Assembly: GCA_903844735.1 (NCBI GenBank)
Contig: CAIMUX010000073.1
Location: forward strand, 29,110 to 93,109
DNA length: 64,000 bases
Direction: 5' to 3'
DNA from: Candidatus Eiseniibacteriota bacterium
GTDB taxonomy: Bacteria > Eisenbacteria > RBG-16-71-46 > CAIMUX01
The first letter of the stretch is position 1; the number at the start of each line of letters is the position of its first letter. A program made the translations under genes and the position numbers. Shown here piece by piece: positions 8,600 to 19,307 of the stretch. A model generated the notes under the pieces. The model worked only from the letters and a program-made list of their open reading frames with translations. It did no database searches and was not told where the DNA came from.

Positions 8600-9927
8600 T
8601 AGAAGCTCCTCGGCACCAGGGCGCGAGTGATCATGACGCCGGTGCGGTTGAGAGGCCGATACAGCCAGCACGTGCCGTGTGCCGCCACCCAGTAAGCCAC
8701 GCACGACGCGATCACGGCACCCATGCCCGCCATGCGCGGGATAAGCAGCAGGTTGAGCGTCACGTTGACCACGCAGCCGACCGCCACGGTCATGAAGTAG
8801 GCCCAGGTCCAGTTCATGCTGGAGAGAAATGCCCCGCGCACCAGTCCGAGGCTCGTGAACAGCAGCGACCACACCAGCACCGCCAGCATGGGCGCTGAGG
8901 CCGCGTACTGCTGACCGTACACCACGCGCACGATCCATGGCGCCAGCAGCGTGGTGGGAATGGCGATCGCGTACGAGATCGCGGCCATCAGGTTATACAG
9001 CCGTTGCAGCCGGTCGTAGAAGCGCGCCTCGTCCCGCCGCCGCGCCTCCACGATGCTGGGGAACGCCGAGGCCACGATGGCCGCCGGCAGGAAGTACCAC
9101 ACCTCGACCAACTTCACCGCCGCTGCGTAAACGCCCAGGTCGCGCGCAGTGGCCATCTGGCCCAGCATCACCTGGTCTACTCGCGTATAGATCATGACCA
9201 TCACGCCCGAGAGCATCAGCGGCCAGCCATCCCTGAGCAGTGTCCCCATGCGCACGCGCGAGACGCGCCACGCCTGGCGCGCGCCGTCGCGCATCCGGTG
9301 CGACACCGCCAGCCCGATGCTGCCCAGCGCCAGTTCCGCGGCCCACGCCCAGGCAAACGCCACCAGCGGCGCGTGCGTGAGGATCAACACCAGGCGGGCG
9401 ATCGCCGCCAGCATGAAACCCACGCTCATCGCGAGCACCGACGTGCGCGCGCGCAGGCGCGACTGGTTCCACCAATCGATCACGTCGAACGCCTGCACCA
9501 GCATGACGCTCGAAAGAATCGCCACCATGGCCAACATCTCTTTGTCGCCGCGCCGCAGCAGCCCGAGCGCCCCGATCGCGAGCAGCGCGCCCAGCGCGCC
9601 GCCAGCCAGGCGCAGCGCGAACGCGCTGCCCAGGATGGCATCGGCGTCATCGGGCTCGTTCACGAGTTCACGTACCGCAATGCGCTCCAGGCCCATGGTG
9701 CCGAGCGGGCTGAACAACACAATGAACGCGATGGCGAAGTTGTAGCGCCCGAACGCCGCGGGGCCGAGGTAGCGAGCTACCCAGGCGCTCACCACCAGGC
9801 TCACCGCCATGCGTACCAACCGATCCGCCACCAGCCAGCCGGTGTTGGGGATCAGCTTGCGAACGGTGGGGCTCGCGTCGAAACGCGCGCGCCACGAGCC
9901 CGGCAGCCGAAGTGGTGCGCCGCTCAC
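8599..9927 (-). CDS. Wzx-type lipid-linked oligosaccharide flippase
   Basis: 442 residues with about 12-14 predicted membrane helices. The opening 'NTGWLVADRLVRMAVSLVVSAWVARYLGPAAFGRYNFA' type sequence (residues ~20-55) is the hallmark of polysaccharide_synt/MVF-type flippases. They move undecaprenyl-linked repeat units across the inner membrane. The GTG at 9927 overlaps the stop of the upstream glycosyltransferase (GTGA), and this overlap decides the start. No Wzy polymerase is visible in this locus, so chain assembly may use a polymerase elsewhere or the product may be a single unit. Confidence 0.85.
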   Translation of the reverse strand: MSGAPLRLPGSWRARFDASPTVRKLIPNTGWLVADRLVRMAVSLVVSAWVARYLGPAAFGRYNFAIAFIVLFSPLGTMGLERIAVRELVNEPDDADAILGSAFALRLAGGALGALLAIGALGLLRRGDKEMLAMVAILSSVMLVQAFDVIDWWNQSRLRARTSVLAMSVGFMLAAIARLVLILTHAPLVAFAWAWAAELALGSIGLAVSHRMRDGARQAWRVSRVRMGTLLRDGWPLMLSGVMVMIYTRVDQVMLGQMATARDLGVYAAAVKLVEVWYFLPAAIVASAFPSIVEARRRDEARFYDRLQRLYNLMAAISYAIAIPTTLLAPWIVRVVYGQQYAASAPMLAVLVWSLLFTSLGLVRGAFLSSMNWTWAYFMTVAVGCVVNVTLNLLLIPRMAGMGAVIASCVAYWVAAHGTCWLYRPLNRTGVMITRALVPRSF

Positions 9928-10742
9928 CGGCGAACCGCCTTCGCGCCCCGGCGCACGGCGTTCAACAACCCCAGGCGCCTGAGCGCCTGTTGCAGCCAAA
10001 AGCGTCCGTAGTCGCCGAAGCCCGTCCAGAGCGTATAGCGTACCAGGTCCACAAACGGGAAGCGCCGCCGCACGATCCTCCGGCGTTCCCGCACCGAATC
10101 GAGATACCGCACGTCGCTCAATCCACCGCGCCGCATGGTGGCCACGGTGACCGGCACGAACCTCCGGCTCACGCCGGAGTCGTGGAACGCGCGCAACACC
10201 CAATCGTAGTCGGCCGCGATGCGGTACTGAAGATCGAATCGGCCGATGCGGTCGAACACCGCGCGCCGGCAGAATACGGTCTGGTGGTGGCAGCGCATGC
10301 CGTAAAGCAGCATGCGTCCTTGCACCTCGCGGCCGATTACGTCGCGGTAGTTGAGTTCCTCGTCGAGGCGATCCAGTCGTCCGTAGAGGAAGTCCTCTCC
10401 CGCCGAGCCCTTCATCATGCTCTCCACGGTGTCGGGCGCGTACAACATGTCGTCGGCGTTGAGGATCACGATGTAGCGTAACGGATCCTCGACCATGCCG
10501 ATGCCCTTGTTCATGCCGTCGTACGGGCCACGGTCGGGCTCGCTCACCCAGCGCACACGCGCGCCGAAGCCTGCCAGCATCTCCTGCGTTCCGTCGGTCG
10601 AGGCGGCGTCCACAACCAGGTGATCGACGTCTGAATAGGTCTGCGCAAACACACTGCGGATGGTGTCCTCGAGCGTGGCACGACCGTTTCGTACGGCCGT
10701 CACGACGGTCACGCCGGGGTGCGCGGACGAAGGGGAGATCAT
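9924..10742 (-). CDS. Glycosyltransferase family 2
   Basis: 272 residues. The classic GT2 N-terminus is present: 'GVTVVTAVRNGRATLEDTIRSVFAQTYSDVDHLVVDAASTDGT' type sequence from residue ~9, with the DxD-like metal site in 'IVILNADDMLYAPD'. Acceptor-side 'RIAADYDWVLRAF' fits the ED/DYD pattern of related WcaA-like enzymes. The ATG at 10742 overlaps the upstream stop (ATGA), and its own stop overlaps the flippase GTG. It probably adds one sugar to a lipid-linked acceptor at the cytoplasmic face. Confidence 0.85.
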   Translation of the reverse strand: MISPSSAHPGVTVVTAVRNGRATLEDTIRSVFAQTYSDVDHLVVDAASTDGTQEMLAGFGARVRWVSEPDRGPYDGMNKGIGMVEDPLRYIVILNADDMLYAPDTVESMMKGSAGEDFLYGRLDRLDEELNYRDVIGREVQGRMLLYGMRCHHQTVFCRRAVFDRIGRFDLQYRIAADYDWVLRAFHDSGVSRRFVPVTVATMRRGGLSDVRYLDSVRERRRIVRRRFPFVDLVRYTLWTGFGDYGRFWLQQALRRLGLLNAVRRGAKAVRR

Positions 10743-11743
10743 GGGACCGGCGTATCCGCTTCGGCGCGGCGCCGCGCGGCGGTCCGCCCCCTCCCGCGCA
10801 GCAGCGCCAGAGTGAGTGCGAACGGCACCACCAGGGCCGCGGGGAAATGAAGCGGCGAAAAGCGCCACTTGGCCCATACGGGCAGGAACAGCACCAGCGC
10901 CGCGGCCACCGCCAGGCGAGCAAGATCGGGCCGCGCCGCCACCGCCAGCGCCGCCGACAGCACCACGCACAGCACCACGCCCACACACGCCCGCACGATG
11001 GGCCGGCGCACGCGGAACGGCCCCACGCGGTGCACCTCGATGCGCTTTCGGAACAGCCGCGGGTGCAGGCGCGCCAGGAGCGGGTCCATCTCGTAACGGA
11101 CCGCCCAGCGCACGGGGTCCCACGGGCCGGGATGCTCGTCGGGATGCGTGACCACAATGCTTTCCTCGCGCACGGTGAGCGCGTTCGCCTCCTCCAGCTT
11201 GAAGCCGAAATCGGCGTCCTCGCGGAAATAGACCCCGCGCGAGGGCTCGTAGAACGCCTCCTCATAGCCGCCCACGCGCTCAAACCACGCGCGCCGGACA
11301 AACAGCGTCGTGGGCAGGTACTGAAGTCCCGCTTCGGGCCGGATGCGCAGCGCGCGATCGCCGGGCCGTTGCGTGACGCCTTCGATGGCGTCGGGCGCGG
11401 GCTCGCGCATGATGCGCGCCGCTGCCTGCTCCAGCCAGTCGGGCGAAGGCGTGACGTCGTCCTCGGTGAACGCGAGCCACTCCCCCGTGGCGGCCGACAC
11501 TCCCGCATTGCGCGCAGCTCCGGGCCCGGACCGCCTCGCGAGCGGCACGATCCGCGCGCCTGCCTGCTCGGCGAGTGCGGAGGTCTCGGGCGTGGGCGAA
11601 AGCCCGTCGAACACCAGCACGATCTCGAAGCGCTCGCGTGGGAACGACTGGGCCTGCAAAGCACGCAGCAGGCCGGGCAGCGTGCCGGACCGGGTGCCGG
11701 GCCGCCCGAGCGTGGGCACAACGACCGAGAAGAGCACGCTCAC
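10739..11743 (-). CDS. Glycosyltransferase family 2, membrane-associated
   Basis: 334 residues from a GTG at 11743. The GT2 fold is clear: 'FSVVVPTLGRPG' near the start, 'GPGAARNAGVSAATGEWLAFTEDDV' with the metal-binding acidic pair, and 'FREDADFGFKLEEA' as the catalytic ED motif. Two hydrophobic segments at the C-terminus (about residues 255-310, 'VVLCVVLSAALAVAA' and 'LAVAAALVLFLPVWA') should anchor it to the inner membrane. It is the first gene of the minus-strand glycan operon. A second GTG two codons downstream is an alternative start. Confidence 0.82.
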   Translation of the reverse strand: MSVLFSVVVPTLGRPGTRSGTLPGLLRALQAQSFPRERFEIVLVFDGLSPTPETSALAEQAGARIVPLARRSGPGAARNAGVSAATGEWLAFTEDDVTPSPDWLEQAAARIMREPAPDAIEGVTQRPGDRALRIRPEAGLQYLPTTLFVRRAWFERVGGYEEAFYEPSRGVYFREDADFGFKLEEANALTVREESIVVTHPDEHPGPWDPVRWAVRYEMDPLLARLHPRLFRKRIEVHRVGPFRVRRPIVRACVGVVLCVVLSAALAVAARPDLARLAVAAALVLFLPVWAKWRFSPLHFPAALVVPFALTLALLRGRGRTAARRRAEADTPVP

Positions 11744-12015
11744 GGCCCTTCCCGCGCTTCCCGGGATAGCCGACCGCCCGTGACTGGCGCCCTCAGGCGC
11801 GGACCCCGGCCGCGCGCCTGGCGCGGTACCACTCGTGGATCGAGATCTCCTTGATCGGCTCGCACAACATTCCGCCGCCCCCCGGTCGCGTGATCGCCCC
11901 ACGCCGACCAACTGGCGACGAGGGTAGCCGGGGTTTCCGTGCGAGTGCAAGGGCGTTTCCGGGTCACGCCGGGCCACCCACTGTGCCCGCTGCGTTGCTC
12001 CGCGTCTTTGACGGA

Positions 12016-12807
12016 TCAGTGCAGCACGAACTTGATCGGGACCGTCACCCAGACCTTCACCGGCCGGTGCTGCTGCAGGGCCGGCTTGAAAACCCAAGCT
12101 CGGACTGCCGCGAGGGCCGCCTCATCGAGCATCGGGTGGCCCGAAACGACAAACGCCTTCTCGATCCGCCCCTCCTTGTTCACCAACGCTCGCACACGAA
12201 CCATCCCCTCGACTTCCGCAGCGCGCGCCATCTCCGGATAGACCGGCGCAGGGCTTTGGACCGGATACGGCTCCTCCTCCACCGGAACGAACTCTCTTGG
12301 GTCCGGGTCTGTCTCGGAGGACGACATGCTGATGACGATCGACTCGTTTCCTCCACCGAGATCCCCGGAAACGACCGGGGTCAGGTTGTTCACCCAATCC
12401 TCCGTCGACTTGTACGGAGTGTCCGGGGCCTGGAAGTCGATCACCGGCACGGGCACGCCAACGGCGGTGGCTGCGATCGCCTCCGGCTCAGGCTGGGTCG
12501 CGGCCCGGTCGACCTGAGGCCGGATTGGCGGCGGAGGCCGCACATCGATCAGCTCACAGATCCGATCCGCGCCCGGCATGACCGGGACGGGCAATTCCCC
12601 GGTACTCAGTCCGCGTTGGACCAGCCAGGCTCCGAAGATCACGAAATGCAGGGCCACCGCGAAAAGGATCCCGCGGCCGAGCAGGCCCTGGGCATGAAGC
12701 TTCAGCGGGTGCAGATCGCCGCTGACGACCGGGAAAACGGCGCCATCCGGGAACAACCAGGGATGAGCGCGGGCAAGAGGAGCGTGAGCAGTCGGTTTCA
12801 TGACCAT
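12016..12807 (-). CDS. tonB: TonB-family energy transducer
   Basis: 263 residues. One membrane helix near residues 40-60 ('GILFAVALHFVIFGAWLV') follows a cytoplasmic N-terminus. A Pro-rich periplasmic spacer with 'RPPPPIRPQ' and 'EPYPVQSPAPVYPEMARAAEVEGMVRV' leads into a TonB_C domain ending 'VWVTVPIKFVLH'. TonB links the proton motive force to outer-membrane receptors. The ATG at 12807 has a GGAAAGGCGG ribosome site; a second ATG two codons later is possible. It diverges from metH, which may reflect shared control of B12 uptake and use. No ExbB/ExbD is nearby. Confidence 0.85.
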   Translation of the reverse strand: MVMKPTAHAPLARAHPWLFPDGAVFPVVSGDLHPLKLHAQGLLGRGILFAVALHFVIFGAWLVQRGLSTGELPVPVMPGADRICELIDVRPPPPIRPQVDRAATQPEPEAIAATAVGVPVPVIDFQAPDTPYKSTEDWVNNLTPVVSGDLGGGNESIVISMSSSETDPDPREFVPVEEEPYPVQSPAPVYPEMARAAEVEGMVRVRALVNKEGRIEKAFVVSGHPMLDEAALAAVRAWVFKPALQQHRPVKVWVTVPIKFVLH

Positions 12808-12978
12808 GCCGCCTTTCCCCAACCCCAAAGACTCCGGGACCGAACGGGAACAGAGCGAGCACGGGACCACAGTCGGTGGCTTCGCTGGCATCAGTATCGC
12901 GCCGCCCGCAGCGCCTGTCCAGCGCGTTGTGCCATACTTCACCCGGAGGCGCCGTATTCCCGATTGAAGGAGGCTCCG

Positions 12979-15900
12979 ATGGACCATCCCCGGCAGGCCC
13001 GCATAGCCACCATCGAGGAGGCCGCAGCGACGCGCATACTCATCAAAGATTCGGCCACCGGCACGTTTCTGCAGTCGCTGGGCCTCACCGAGTCCGACTA
13101 CCGCGGCGAGCGGTTCGCCGACCATCCGCACGACCTCCAAGGGAATCACGATCTTCTCGTCCTGACGCGACCCGACGCCGTGCGCGCCCTGCACGAGGCA
13201 AACCTCGCGGCCGGCGCCGATTGCATCGAGACCGACACCTTCACCGCCACGGTCATCGCCCAGTCGGACTATGGCCTCGATCCGTTCGTCCGCGAGATGA
13301 ACCGCGAGGCGGCCCGGATCGCGCGCGCGTGCGCCGATGCCTGGACGGCGCGCACGCCGGAGAAGCCGCGCTTTGTCATCGGGTCGATCGGGCCGACCAA
13401 TCGGACGTTGAGCCTCTCCCCGCGGGTGGAAGACCCCGCCTATCGCGCGGTCACCTTCGCCCAAGTACGGGAGAGCTACGCCGAGCAGATCCGCGGACTC
13501 GTGGAAGGAGACGTCGACCTTCTCGCGGTGGAAACCGTCTTCGACACCCTGAACGCCAAGGCGTGTCTCCTCGCCATCGAGGACGTCTTCGCCGAGACGG
13601 GCCCGCGCCTGCCGCTCTTGCTCAGCGTCACCGTCGTCGATCGCAGCGGGCGCACCCTTTCCGGGCAGACGGTGGATGCCTTCTGGACCTCGGTGCGCCA
13701 CGCGCGACCGCTGTTTGTCTGCCTCAACTGCGCACTCGGCGCGCGGGAGATGCGGCCGTTCCTCGAAGAACTGGCGCGGATCGCCGATACTCGCGTCGGC
13801 TGCTACCCGAATGCCGGTCTGCCGAACGCCTTCGGCCAGTACGAGGAGACTCCGGGAGAGACCGCCGCTCTCCTCGGCTCATTCGCCCGGGAGGGGCTCG
13901 TCAACCTTGTCGGCGGCTGCTGCGGCACCACGCCCGCCCACATCGCCGCCATCGTTCGCGCCGTACAGGGGGTCACGCCGCGTGTGATTCCGGTTCATGA
14001 CGGGCTCACGCGTCTCGCCGGGCTGGAGACCCTGGTCTTCCGCCCCGACAGCAACTTCATCATGGTCGGAGAACGGACCAACGTGTCCGGGAGCCGCCGT
14101 TTCGCCGACTGCGTGCGTCGCGCCGACTGGGCGGCGGCGCTCTCCGTGGCGCTTGAACAGGTGCGGGGCGGCGCGAACATCCTTGATGTCAACATGGACG
14201 AGGGGATGCTCGACTCCGAGGCGGCGATGCGGACCTTCCTCAACCTCGTAGCCACCGAGCCGGAGGTCGCGCGCCTGCCGATCATGATCGACTCCTCGCG
14301 CTGGTCGGTGCTGGAGGCGGGACTGCAGTCGGCGCAGGGAAAGTGCGTCGTCAACTCCATCAGCCTCAAGGAGGGCGAGGCCGATTTCCTCGATAAGGCG
14401 CGTGTGGCGCGCCGGTACGGGGCCGCGGTGGTGGTCATGGCGTTCGATGAACAAGGCCAGGCCGAAACCGCCACCCGGAAGTTCGATATCCTCGCCCGCG
14501 CCTATCGGCTCCTGACCCAGGAGGCCGGGTTCCCGCCCGAGGAAATCATCTTCGACCCGAACATCTTCGCCGTCGCCACGGGGATGGAGGAGCACGACGG
14601 ATACGCCCTGGCCTACATCGAGGCGGTGCGGCTCCTCAAGGCCGCCTTTCCGCAGACGAAGGTGAGCGGCGGCGTGAGCAACCTCTCGTTTTCCTTCCGC
14701 GGGAACGACGCGGTGCGCGAGGCGTTCCATTCGGGGTTCCTCTTTCACGCCATCCGCGCCGGGATGGACATGGGGATCGTCAACGCCGGGCAGCTCGCGG
14801 TCTACGAAGAAATCCCGACCGATCTGATCGAGCGGGTGGAGGATGTCATCTTCCGGCGCCGGCCCGACGCCACCGAGCGGATGCTGGAGTATGCCGGGCG
14901 CGTAAAGGGAACGGCCCGCAAGCGGGAGACCGACGACGCCTGGCGGAGCCTTTCGGTGGAGGAACGGATCCGCCACGCCCTCGTGCATGGCCTAGCCGAG
15001 CACGCGGAAGAGGACGCGGAGGAGGCCAGGCTCCTTCTGGGCAGCGCCCTCGCTGTGATCGAGGGCCCGCTCCTGCGCGCGATGCAGGCGGTCGGCGACC
15101 TGTTCGGCGCGGGGAAGATGTTCCTGCCCCAGGTCGTGAAAAGCGCGCGCGTGATGAAGAAGGCCGTGGCTCATCTGGAGCCGTTCGTCGCTGCTGCGCA
15201 GGATGCGGTGGAGACGCCGGCCGCCGAGACCGTGGCTGGGGGTGATGAGCCCGCTCCCACCCGCCCCTCGCCCCCGGCGCGCCGCGGACCCCGCCGCGCC
15301 GGCAAGATCATCCTCGCGACAGTCAAAGGCGACGTTCACGACATCGGCAAGAACATTGTCGGTGTGGTGCTGGCCTGCAACAACATCGAGGTCGTCGACC
15401 TGGGCGTCATGGTGCCGGTCGGCCGCATCCTCGACACCGCCGAAGAGCTGGGGGCCGACCTCGTGGGATTAAGCGGGCTCATCACGCCGAGCCTCGATGA
15501 AATGGTGGTGGTGGCGCGCGAGATGGAGCGGCGCGGTATGCAGCTTCCTCTCCTCATCGGCGGGGCCGCCACCAGCCGTCCTCACACCGCCGTGCGTATC
15601 GCTCCTGCCTACTCCGGCCCCGTGGTACACGTCCTCGACGCCTCGCGCTCGGTCGGCGTGGTGGCGGGTTTGCTCGACGCGGCCCAGCGCCAGGAACTAA
15701 ACCGGAAGAACCGCGACGAACAGGAGGAGCTGCGCCACCTCCACGCGGGAAACCGCGGCCGTCCGATTCTTCCCTACAACGAGGCGAGGCAAAGGCGCGC
15801 GGCGATCGATTGGCGGGCTGAAGATCTGCCGACGCCGGAATTCCTCGGGCGTCGTCTCCTGCTCGAAGTACCGCTGGAGGAGATCGCCGCCGCCATCGAT

Positions 15901-16737
15901 TGGACCTTCTTCTTTACCGCATGGGGACTGAAGGGGCGCTATCCGGCCATCCTGGAGAGTCCGGAGTACGGCGTCGCCGCGCGCGACCTGCTGGCTAATG
16001 GGCAGGAGATGCTGGCAAGGATCGTGGCGGAGCGGAGTCTTCACGCCCACGCCATCTACGGTTTCTGGCCGGCCGCCTCCGACGAGGAGGACATCGTCCT
16101 CTTCACCGACGCGACTCGCGCTGAGGAACGCCTCCGTTTTCCGATGTTGCGACGGCAACAGGACGACGGCGAGGGCAAGTCATGTTTCTCCCTCTCCGAC
16201 TTCGTGGCGCCGCTGGACAGCGGCCTCTCCGACCACGTAGGGGCCTTCGCGGTGACCACGGGGATCGGCCTCGACGATCTCGTGACCGCCCACGAGCGAG
16301 CCCATGACGATTATTCCGCGTTGCTGTGCAAGGCGCTCGCCGACCGTCTCGCCGAAGCGCTCGCCGAGGTGCTGCACAGCCGCGTCCGCCGCGAGTGGGG
16401 CTACGGCCGCGACGAGAGTCTCACTGTGGACGAGTTGATCGCCGAGAAGTATCGCGGCATCCGCCCCGCCTTCGGCTACCCCGCCTGCCCGGACCACTCG
16501 GAGAAGCCGAAGCTCTTCGATCTCTTGGGCGCACCCGAGGCGGGGATCAGACTCACTGAGAACTTCGCCATGATCCCCGCGTCCAGCGTGAGCGGGATCT
16601 ACTTCGCCCACCCGCGAGCGCGCTACTTCACCGTGGGGCGCATCGGGCGCGATCAGTTGGAGGACTACGCGGCACGCAAGGGGATGCCGGTGGAAGAGGC
16701 CGAGCGGTGGCTGCGGCCGAATCTGGGGGGGGAATAG
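12979..16737 (+). CDS. metH: Cobalamin-dependent methionine synthase
   Basis: 1252 residues, full length for MetH. Domains in order are: homocysteine-binding (1-335), with likely zinc ligands Cys251, Cys314 and Cys315 ('GGCCGTT'); methyltetrahydrofolate/pterin-binding (~350-620, '[12 protein letters not shown]', '[12 protein letters not shown]'); B12 cap and Rossmann domain, with the axial histidine His787 in '[11 protein letters not shown]'; and a C-terminal SAM reactivation domain with '[15 protein letters not shown]'. It transfers methyl from 5-methyl-THF to homocysteine. The start is ATG 12979 with GAAGGAGG seven bases upstream. I see no cobalamin riboswitch in the 170-base gap to tonB. 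It converges tightly on the histidine kinase, with two bases between the stops. Confidence 0.95.
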   Translation: MDHPRQARIATIEEAAATRILIKDSATGTFLQSLGLTESDYRGERFADHPHDLQGNHDLLVLTRPDAVRALHEANLAAGADCIETDTFTATVIAQSDYGLDPFVREMNREAARIARACADAWTARTPEKPRFVIGSIGPTNRTLSLSPRVEDPAYRAVTFAQVRESYAEQIRGLVEGDVDLLAVETVFDTLNAKACLLAIEDVFAETGPRLPLLLSVTVVDRSGRTLSGQTVDAFWTSVRHARPLFVCLNCALGAREMRPFLEELARIADTRVGCYPNAGLPNAFGQYEETPGETAALLGSFAREGLVNLVGGCCGTTPAHIAAIVRAVQGVTPRVIPVHDGLTRLAGLETLVFRPDSNFIMVGERTNVSGSRRFADCVRRADWAAALSVALEQVRGGANILDVNMDEGMLDSEAAMRTFLNLVATEPEVARLPIMIDSSRWSVLEAGLQSAQGKCVVNSISLKEGEADFLDKARVARRYGAAVVVMAFDEQGQAETATRKFDILARAYRLLTQEAGFPPEEIIFDPNIFAVATGMEEHDGYALAYIEAVRLLKAAFPQTKVSGGVSNLSFSFRGNDAVREAFHSGFLFHAIRAGMDMGIVNAGQLAVYEEIPTDLIERVEDVIFRRRPDATERMLEYAGRVKGTARKRETDDAWRSLSVEERIRHALVHGLAEHAEEDAEEARLLLGSALAVIEGPLLRAMQAVGDLFGAGKMFLPQVVKSARVMKKAVAHLEPFVAAAQDAVETPAAETVAGGDEPAPTRPSPPARRGPRRAGKIILATVKGDVHDIGKNIVGVVLACNNIEVVDLGVMVPVGRILDTAEELGADLVGLSGLITPSLDEMVVVAREMERRGMQLPLLIGGAATSRPHTAVRIAPAYSGPVVHVLDASRSVGVVAGLLDAAQRQELNRKNRDEQEELRHLHAGNRGRPILPYNEARQRRAAIDWRAEDLPTPEFLGRRLLLEVPLEEIAAAIDWTFFFTAWGLKGRYPAILESPEYGVAARDLLANGQEMLARIVAERSLHAHAIYGFWPAASDEEDIVLFTDATRAEERLRFPMLRRQQDDGEGKSCFSLSDFVAPLDSGLSDHVGAFAVTTGIGLDDLVTAHERAHDDYSALLCKALADRLAEALAEVLHSRVRREWGYGRDESLTVDELIAEKYRGIRPAFGYPACPDHSEKPKLFDLLGAPEAGIRLTENFAMIPASSVSGIYFAHPRARYFTVGRIGRDQLEDYAARKGMPVEEAERWLRPNLGGE

Positions 16738-16739
16738 GT

Positions 16740-19124
16740 TCAGTCGAGCTCACTGCCGATGCTCGAGCCCCCGGTCGGCGCCCCCTCGCCCATCTGCTCC
16801 CGCATTCGCAGCAAGTCTCGGCGCAGCGCCTTAGCTCGCACCGGACGGGTCAAGCGCAGACTCGCCTCTCCCGGTGTTGCCGGACCAGCCCCGCGCAGGC
16901 CGCTGATCCAGAGCAGCCGCGGTCCCGCGTCACCGAGCATCTCGGCAATCGGGGCCGGGAGTTCTCCCTCTGTGCCCGCGAGGCGATCATCGAGATAAAG
17001 GATCTCGAACGGCCGACCCTGTTCGGCCGCACGGCGGAGTTCGGCCACGGCCGCCGCAGCGTCCGTCACCCCCGTGGCCTCCATGCCGAGATTCACGAGA
17101 TCCTCGACCAAGGCGGCCAGGGCCCCCGCCGCGGGCATGGCGGCAAGCACCCGCCTGCGGCGATCGCCTCCGCCCACCCGGTGTGTACGCCCCGTGTGGA
17201 TCTCGTTCACCGCCAGCGGCACGCGGAACCAGAAGATCGATCCTTGGCCCTGCGTGTTCTCCACGCCGATCTCCCCACCCATCAGCTCCACCAATTGGCG
17301 GCAGATGGCCAGACCCAGCCCGGTGCCGCCGAAGCGGCGCGCCACCGTGCGGTCTGCCTGGCTAAACGAGCGGAAGAGGCGCCCCACCCCCTCGGGCGGG
17401 ATCCCGACGCCGGTATCTCGGACGGTGAAGCGGATCACCACCTCCGCCGGTCGCCGTTGCTCCAGCTCCGCTCGAACCTCGACCTCGCCCTCGGGGGTGA
17501 ACTTGACGGCGTTGCCAACCAGATTGGTCAGCACCTGGCGCAGCCGCCCGGGGTCGCCCCGAACCTGTTCGGGGATCCGGCCGTCGAAACGGCAGTAGAG
17601 CTCCACCCCTTTCCCTTGCGCTGATACCGCCAGCAGCTCCGCGGCTTCGTCCATCATCACGCGCGGTTCGAACAGGACCGACTCCAGCTCGAGCTGTCCC
17701 ACTTCCATCTTCGAGTAGTCGAGGGTGTCGTTGACGATGCCCAGAAGAGAACGGGCCGACTGCAAGGCCATGAGGACGAACCCGCGCTGCTCCCCATTGA
17801 GGCCACTCTCCAGCAAGAGTTCCGTCATTCCGATGACCCCGCCCAGCGGCGTGCGGATCTCGTGGCTCATGGTGGCGAGGAACTCGGCTTTCAGCTCCGC
17901 CGCGCGCACAGCTTCGTCGCGGGCTTCGGCCAGCTCCCGTTGGGACCGATTTCGCTCCGTAACGTCCACGATAACGGCCAGCGAGCGGGAGATACGGCCG
18001 TCCTCATCGCGCTCGGCAATGGCGGAGAGAAGAACCTCCACGACGGTCCCGTCCCGAGCCACAAACTCGTAGGGAACATCCCGGCAGACCCCGGTGACAT
18101 AGAACTCGGGCAGCACCACATCGCGGGCCAGGCGCGTCGATGCGGGGGTCAGAAACTCGGTGGACTTGTGACCGATGACCTCGTCGCGTGTGTACCCGAG
18201 TTTCTTCAACCAGTGATTGCTCACACTCACAATCCGCCCTTCGGGATCGATGGAGTGAAGCATGACGGGCGTGTTGAGGTAGAGCGTGCGATAGCGCTGC
18301 TCGCTGTGACGGAGCGCGTCCTCGGCGACCCGGCGTCCGGTGATCTCGGTACCGCTGACGCAGACACCGAGAATCTCCCCCGACTCGGCGCGCACCGGGT
18401 AGTAATCGAGCACGTACCAGGCGGTAGCACCGTCCTTCCGGCGCACCTCACGCTCGATGGTGATCTCCTCGCCCGCGAGCGCCTTTTCGAAGCGATCCTG
18501 GATCGCCTCGTTGAATGGAATCAGCTCATCGAGGGGCAAGGAATCCCCCTGCTTCAGCTCGCGGCCGAAGAGAACCGGGGTCTTCTCCCTCGCCAAACGG
18601 TTCAGGTCCACGATGCGGCGATTCCGGTCGAGAAGGAAAACCAGTTGCCGACTGCCGTCCAGGATCGCCCGGAGCGTCGCTGCATGCTGTCGAAGGTCCT
18701 CCCGCGCCTGCCGCTCCACCGTGACATCGCGGAAAAAAACCGCCATCCGGTCGGGCCCTGTCTGCAGCGCATGGATCTCGAATGTCCCCTGGATGCCGTC
18801 TCGATCGTAGGGAACACTCTCCTTCTCAAACGGCTCGCCGCTGGTGGCCACGCGCCGGTAGGCGTCGGGAATGGGAGTGTTCACCAGGCCCGGAAACGCC
18901 TCTTCGATCGGCAAGCCGATCAACCCCGGCCCGTGCGCTCCCAACAGCGCCCTGGACTGCCGGTTATGGCCGGTGAAGATGAGCCGGCCATCCGCGTGCA
19001 GTTCGTAGAAGTGCGCGCCGAACGGGGCGGCGTCGATCATCTCGCGCAGCCCCGCCTGAGGGAGCGCCTCGTCCGGGCGCGCATCCGTTCCTCTGCCATC
19101 CAAGCGAGGACAGTCGGGTAGCAA
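16740..19124 (-). CDS. Multi-PAS hybrid histidine kinase with degenerate receiver
   Basis: About 794 residues. Three PAS domains (~30-135, ~140-260, ~270-390) precede a HisKA dimerisation domain with the phospho-accepting His421 in '[14 protein letters not shown]'. A HATPase_c domain follows, with N-box '[13 protein letters not shown]', G1 'DTGVGIP' and G2 'GGTGLGL'. The last ~120 residues look like a receiver fold but lack the N-terminal acidic pair, and the usual switch Lys is replaced in '[10 protein letters not shown]'. There is no membrane segment, so sensing is cytoplasmic. The start is uncertain: a TTG at 19124 or an ATG at 19040, just before the first PAS. No cognate regulator is adjacent. 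Confidence 0.85.
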   Translation of the reverse strand: MLPDCPRLDGRGTDARPDEALPQAGLREMIDAAPFGAHFYELHADGRLIFTGHNRQSRALLGAHGPGLIGLPIEEAFPGLVNTPIPDAYRRVATSGEPFEKESVPYDRDGIQGTFEIHALQTGPDRMAVFFRDVTVERQAREDLRQHAATLRAILDGSRQLVFLLDRNRRIVDLNRLAREKTPVLFGRELKQGDSLPLDELIPFNEAIQDRFEKALAGEEITIEREVRRKDGATAWYVLDYYPVRAESGEILGVCVSGTEITGRRVAEDALRHSEQRYRTLYLNTPVMLHSIDPEGRIVSVSNHWLKKLGYTRDEVIGHKSTEFLTPASTRLARDVVLPEFYVTGVCRDVPYEFVARDGTVVEVLLSAIAERDEDGRISRSLAVIVDVTERNRSQRELAEARDEAVRAAELKAEFLATMSHEIRTPLGGVIGMTELLLESGLNGEQRGFVLMALQSARSLLGIVNDTLDYSKMEVGQLELESVLFEPRVMMDEAAELLAVSAQGKGVELYCRFDGRIPEQVRGDPGRLRQVLTNLVGNAVKFTPEGEVEVRAELEQRRPAEVVIRFTVRDTGVGIPPEGVGRLFRSFSQADRTVARRFGGTGLGLAICRQLVELMGGEIGVENTQGQGSIFWFRVPLAVNEIHTGRTHRVGGGDRRRRVLAAMPAAGALAALVEDLVNLGMEATGVTDAAAAVAELRRAAEQGRPFEILYLDDRLAGTEGELPAPIAEMLGDAGPRLLWISGLRGAGPATPGEASLRLTRPVRAKALRRDLLRMREQMGEGAPTGGSSIGSELD

Positions 19125-19231
19125 TGGGGAAACGTCATCGTGCTGGTATGGAATAGCTTGATCCTCCCTGTCTCTCGGTTATCGGGGCGGGCCGGGAGGG
19201 CATTTAGGTCAAAGAGATACGACATGTGGGA

Positions 19232-19300
19232 CTGAGATTCGGAGTGGGGAGAAATACGACTGGCCTCGGGCTTCTGAATCCTGACTTCTGTCCCCTGTCC
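19232..19300. repeat. Copy of a dispersed intergenic repeat (related to 40688-40762)
   Basis: The 13 bases CTGAGATTCGGAG at 19232-19244 are identical to one arm of the hairpin element at 40.7 kb. The following ~45 bases align with the reverse complement of that element (GGGGAGAAATACG..CTCGGGCTTCTGAA). A C/T-rich run, TGTCCCCTGTCCCCTGTC, follows. It sits between the kinase and the squalene/phytoene synthase gene. Confidence 0.5.
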
Positions 19301-19307
19301 CCTGTCT

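Noticed and set aside
8599..11721. A single 1040-codon minus-strand frame across the glycan locus
   Set aside because: Only its last 442 codons match a flippase. The rest overlaps two clear GT2 genes in another frame, and GTGA at 9924-9927 gives the real start.
11851..12978. 376 extra codons in frame upstream of metH
   Set aside because: MetH homology begins at the ATG at 12979 with a good ribosome site, and the upstream part lies opposite tonB.
12808..12978. A cobalamin riboswitch between tonB and metH
   Set aside because: The gap is short and has no B12-box-like sequence on either strand.
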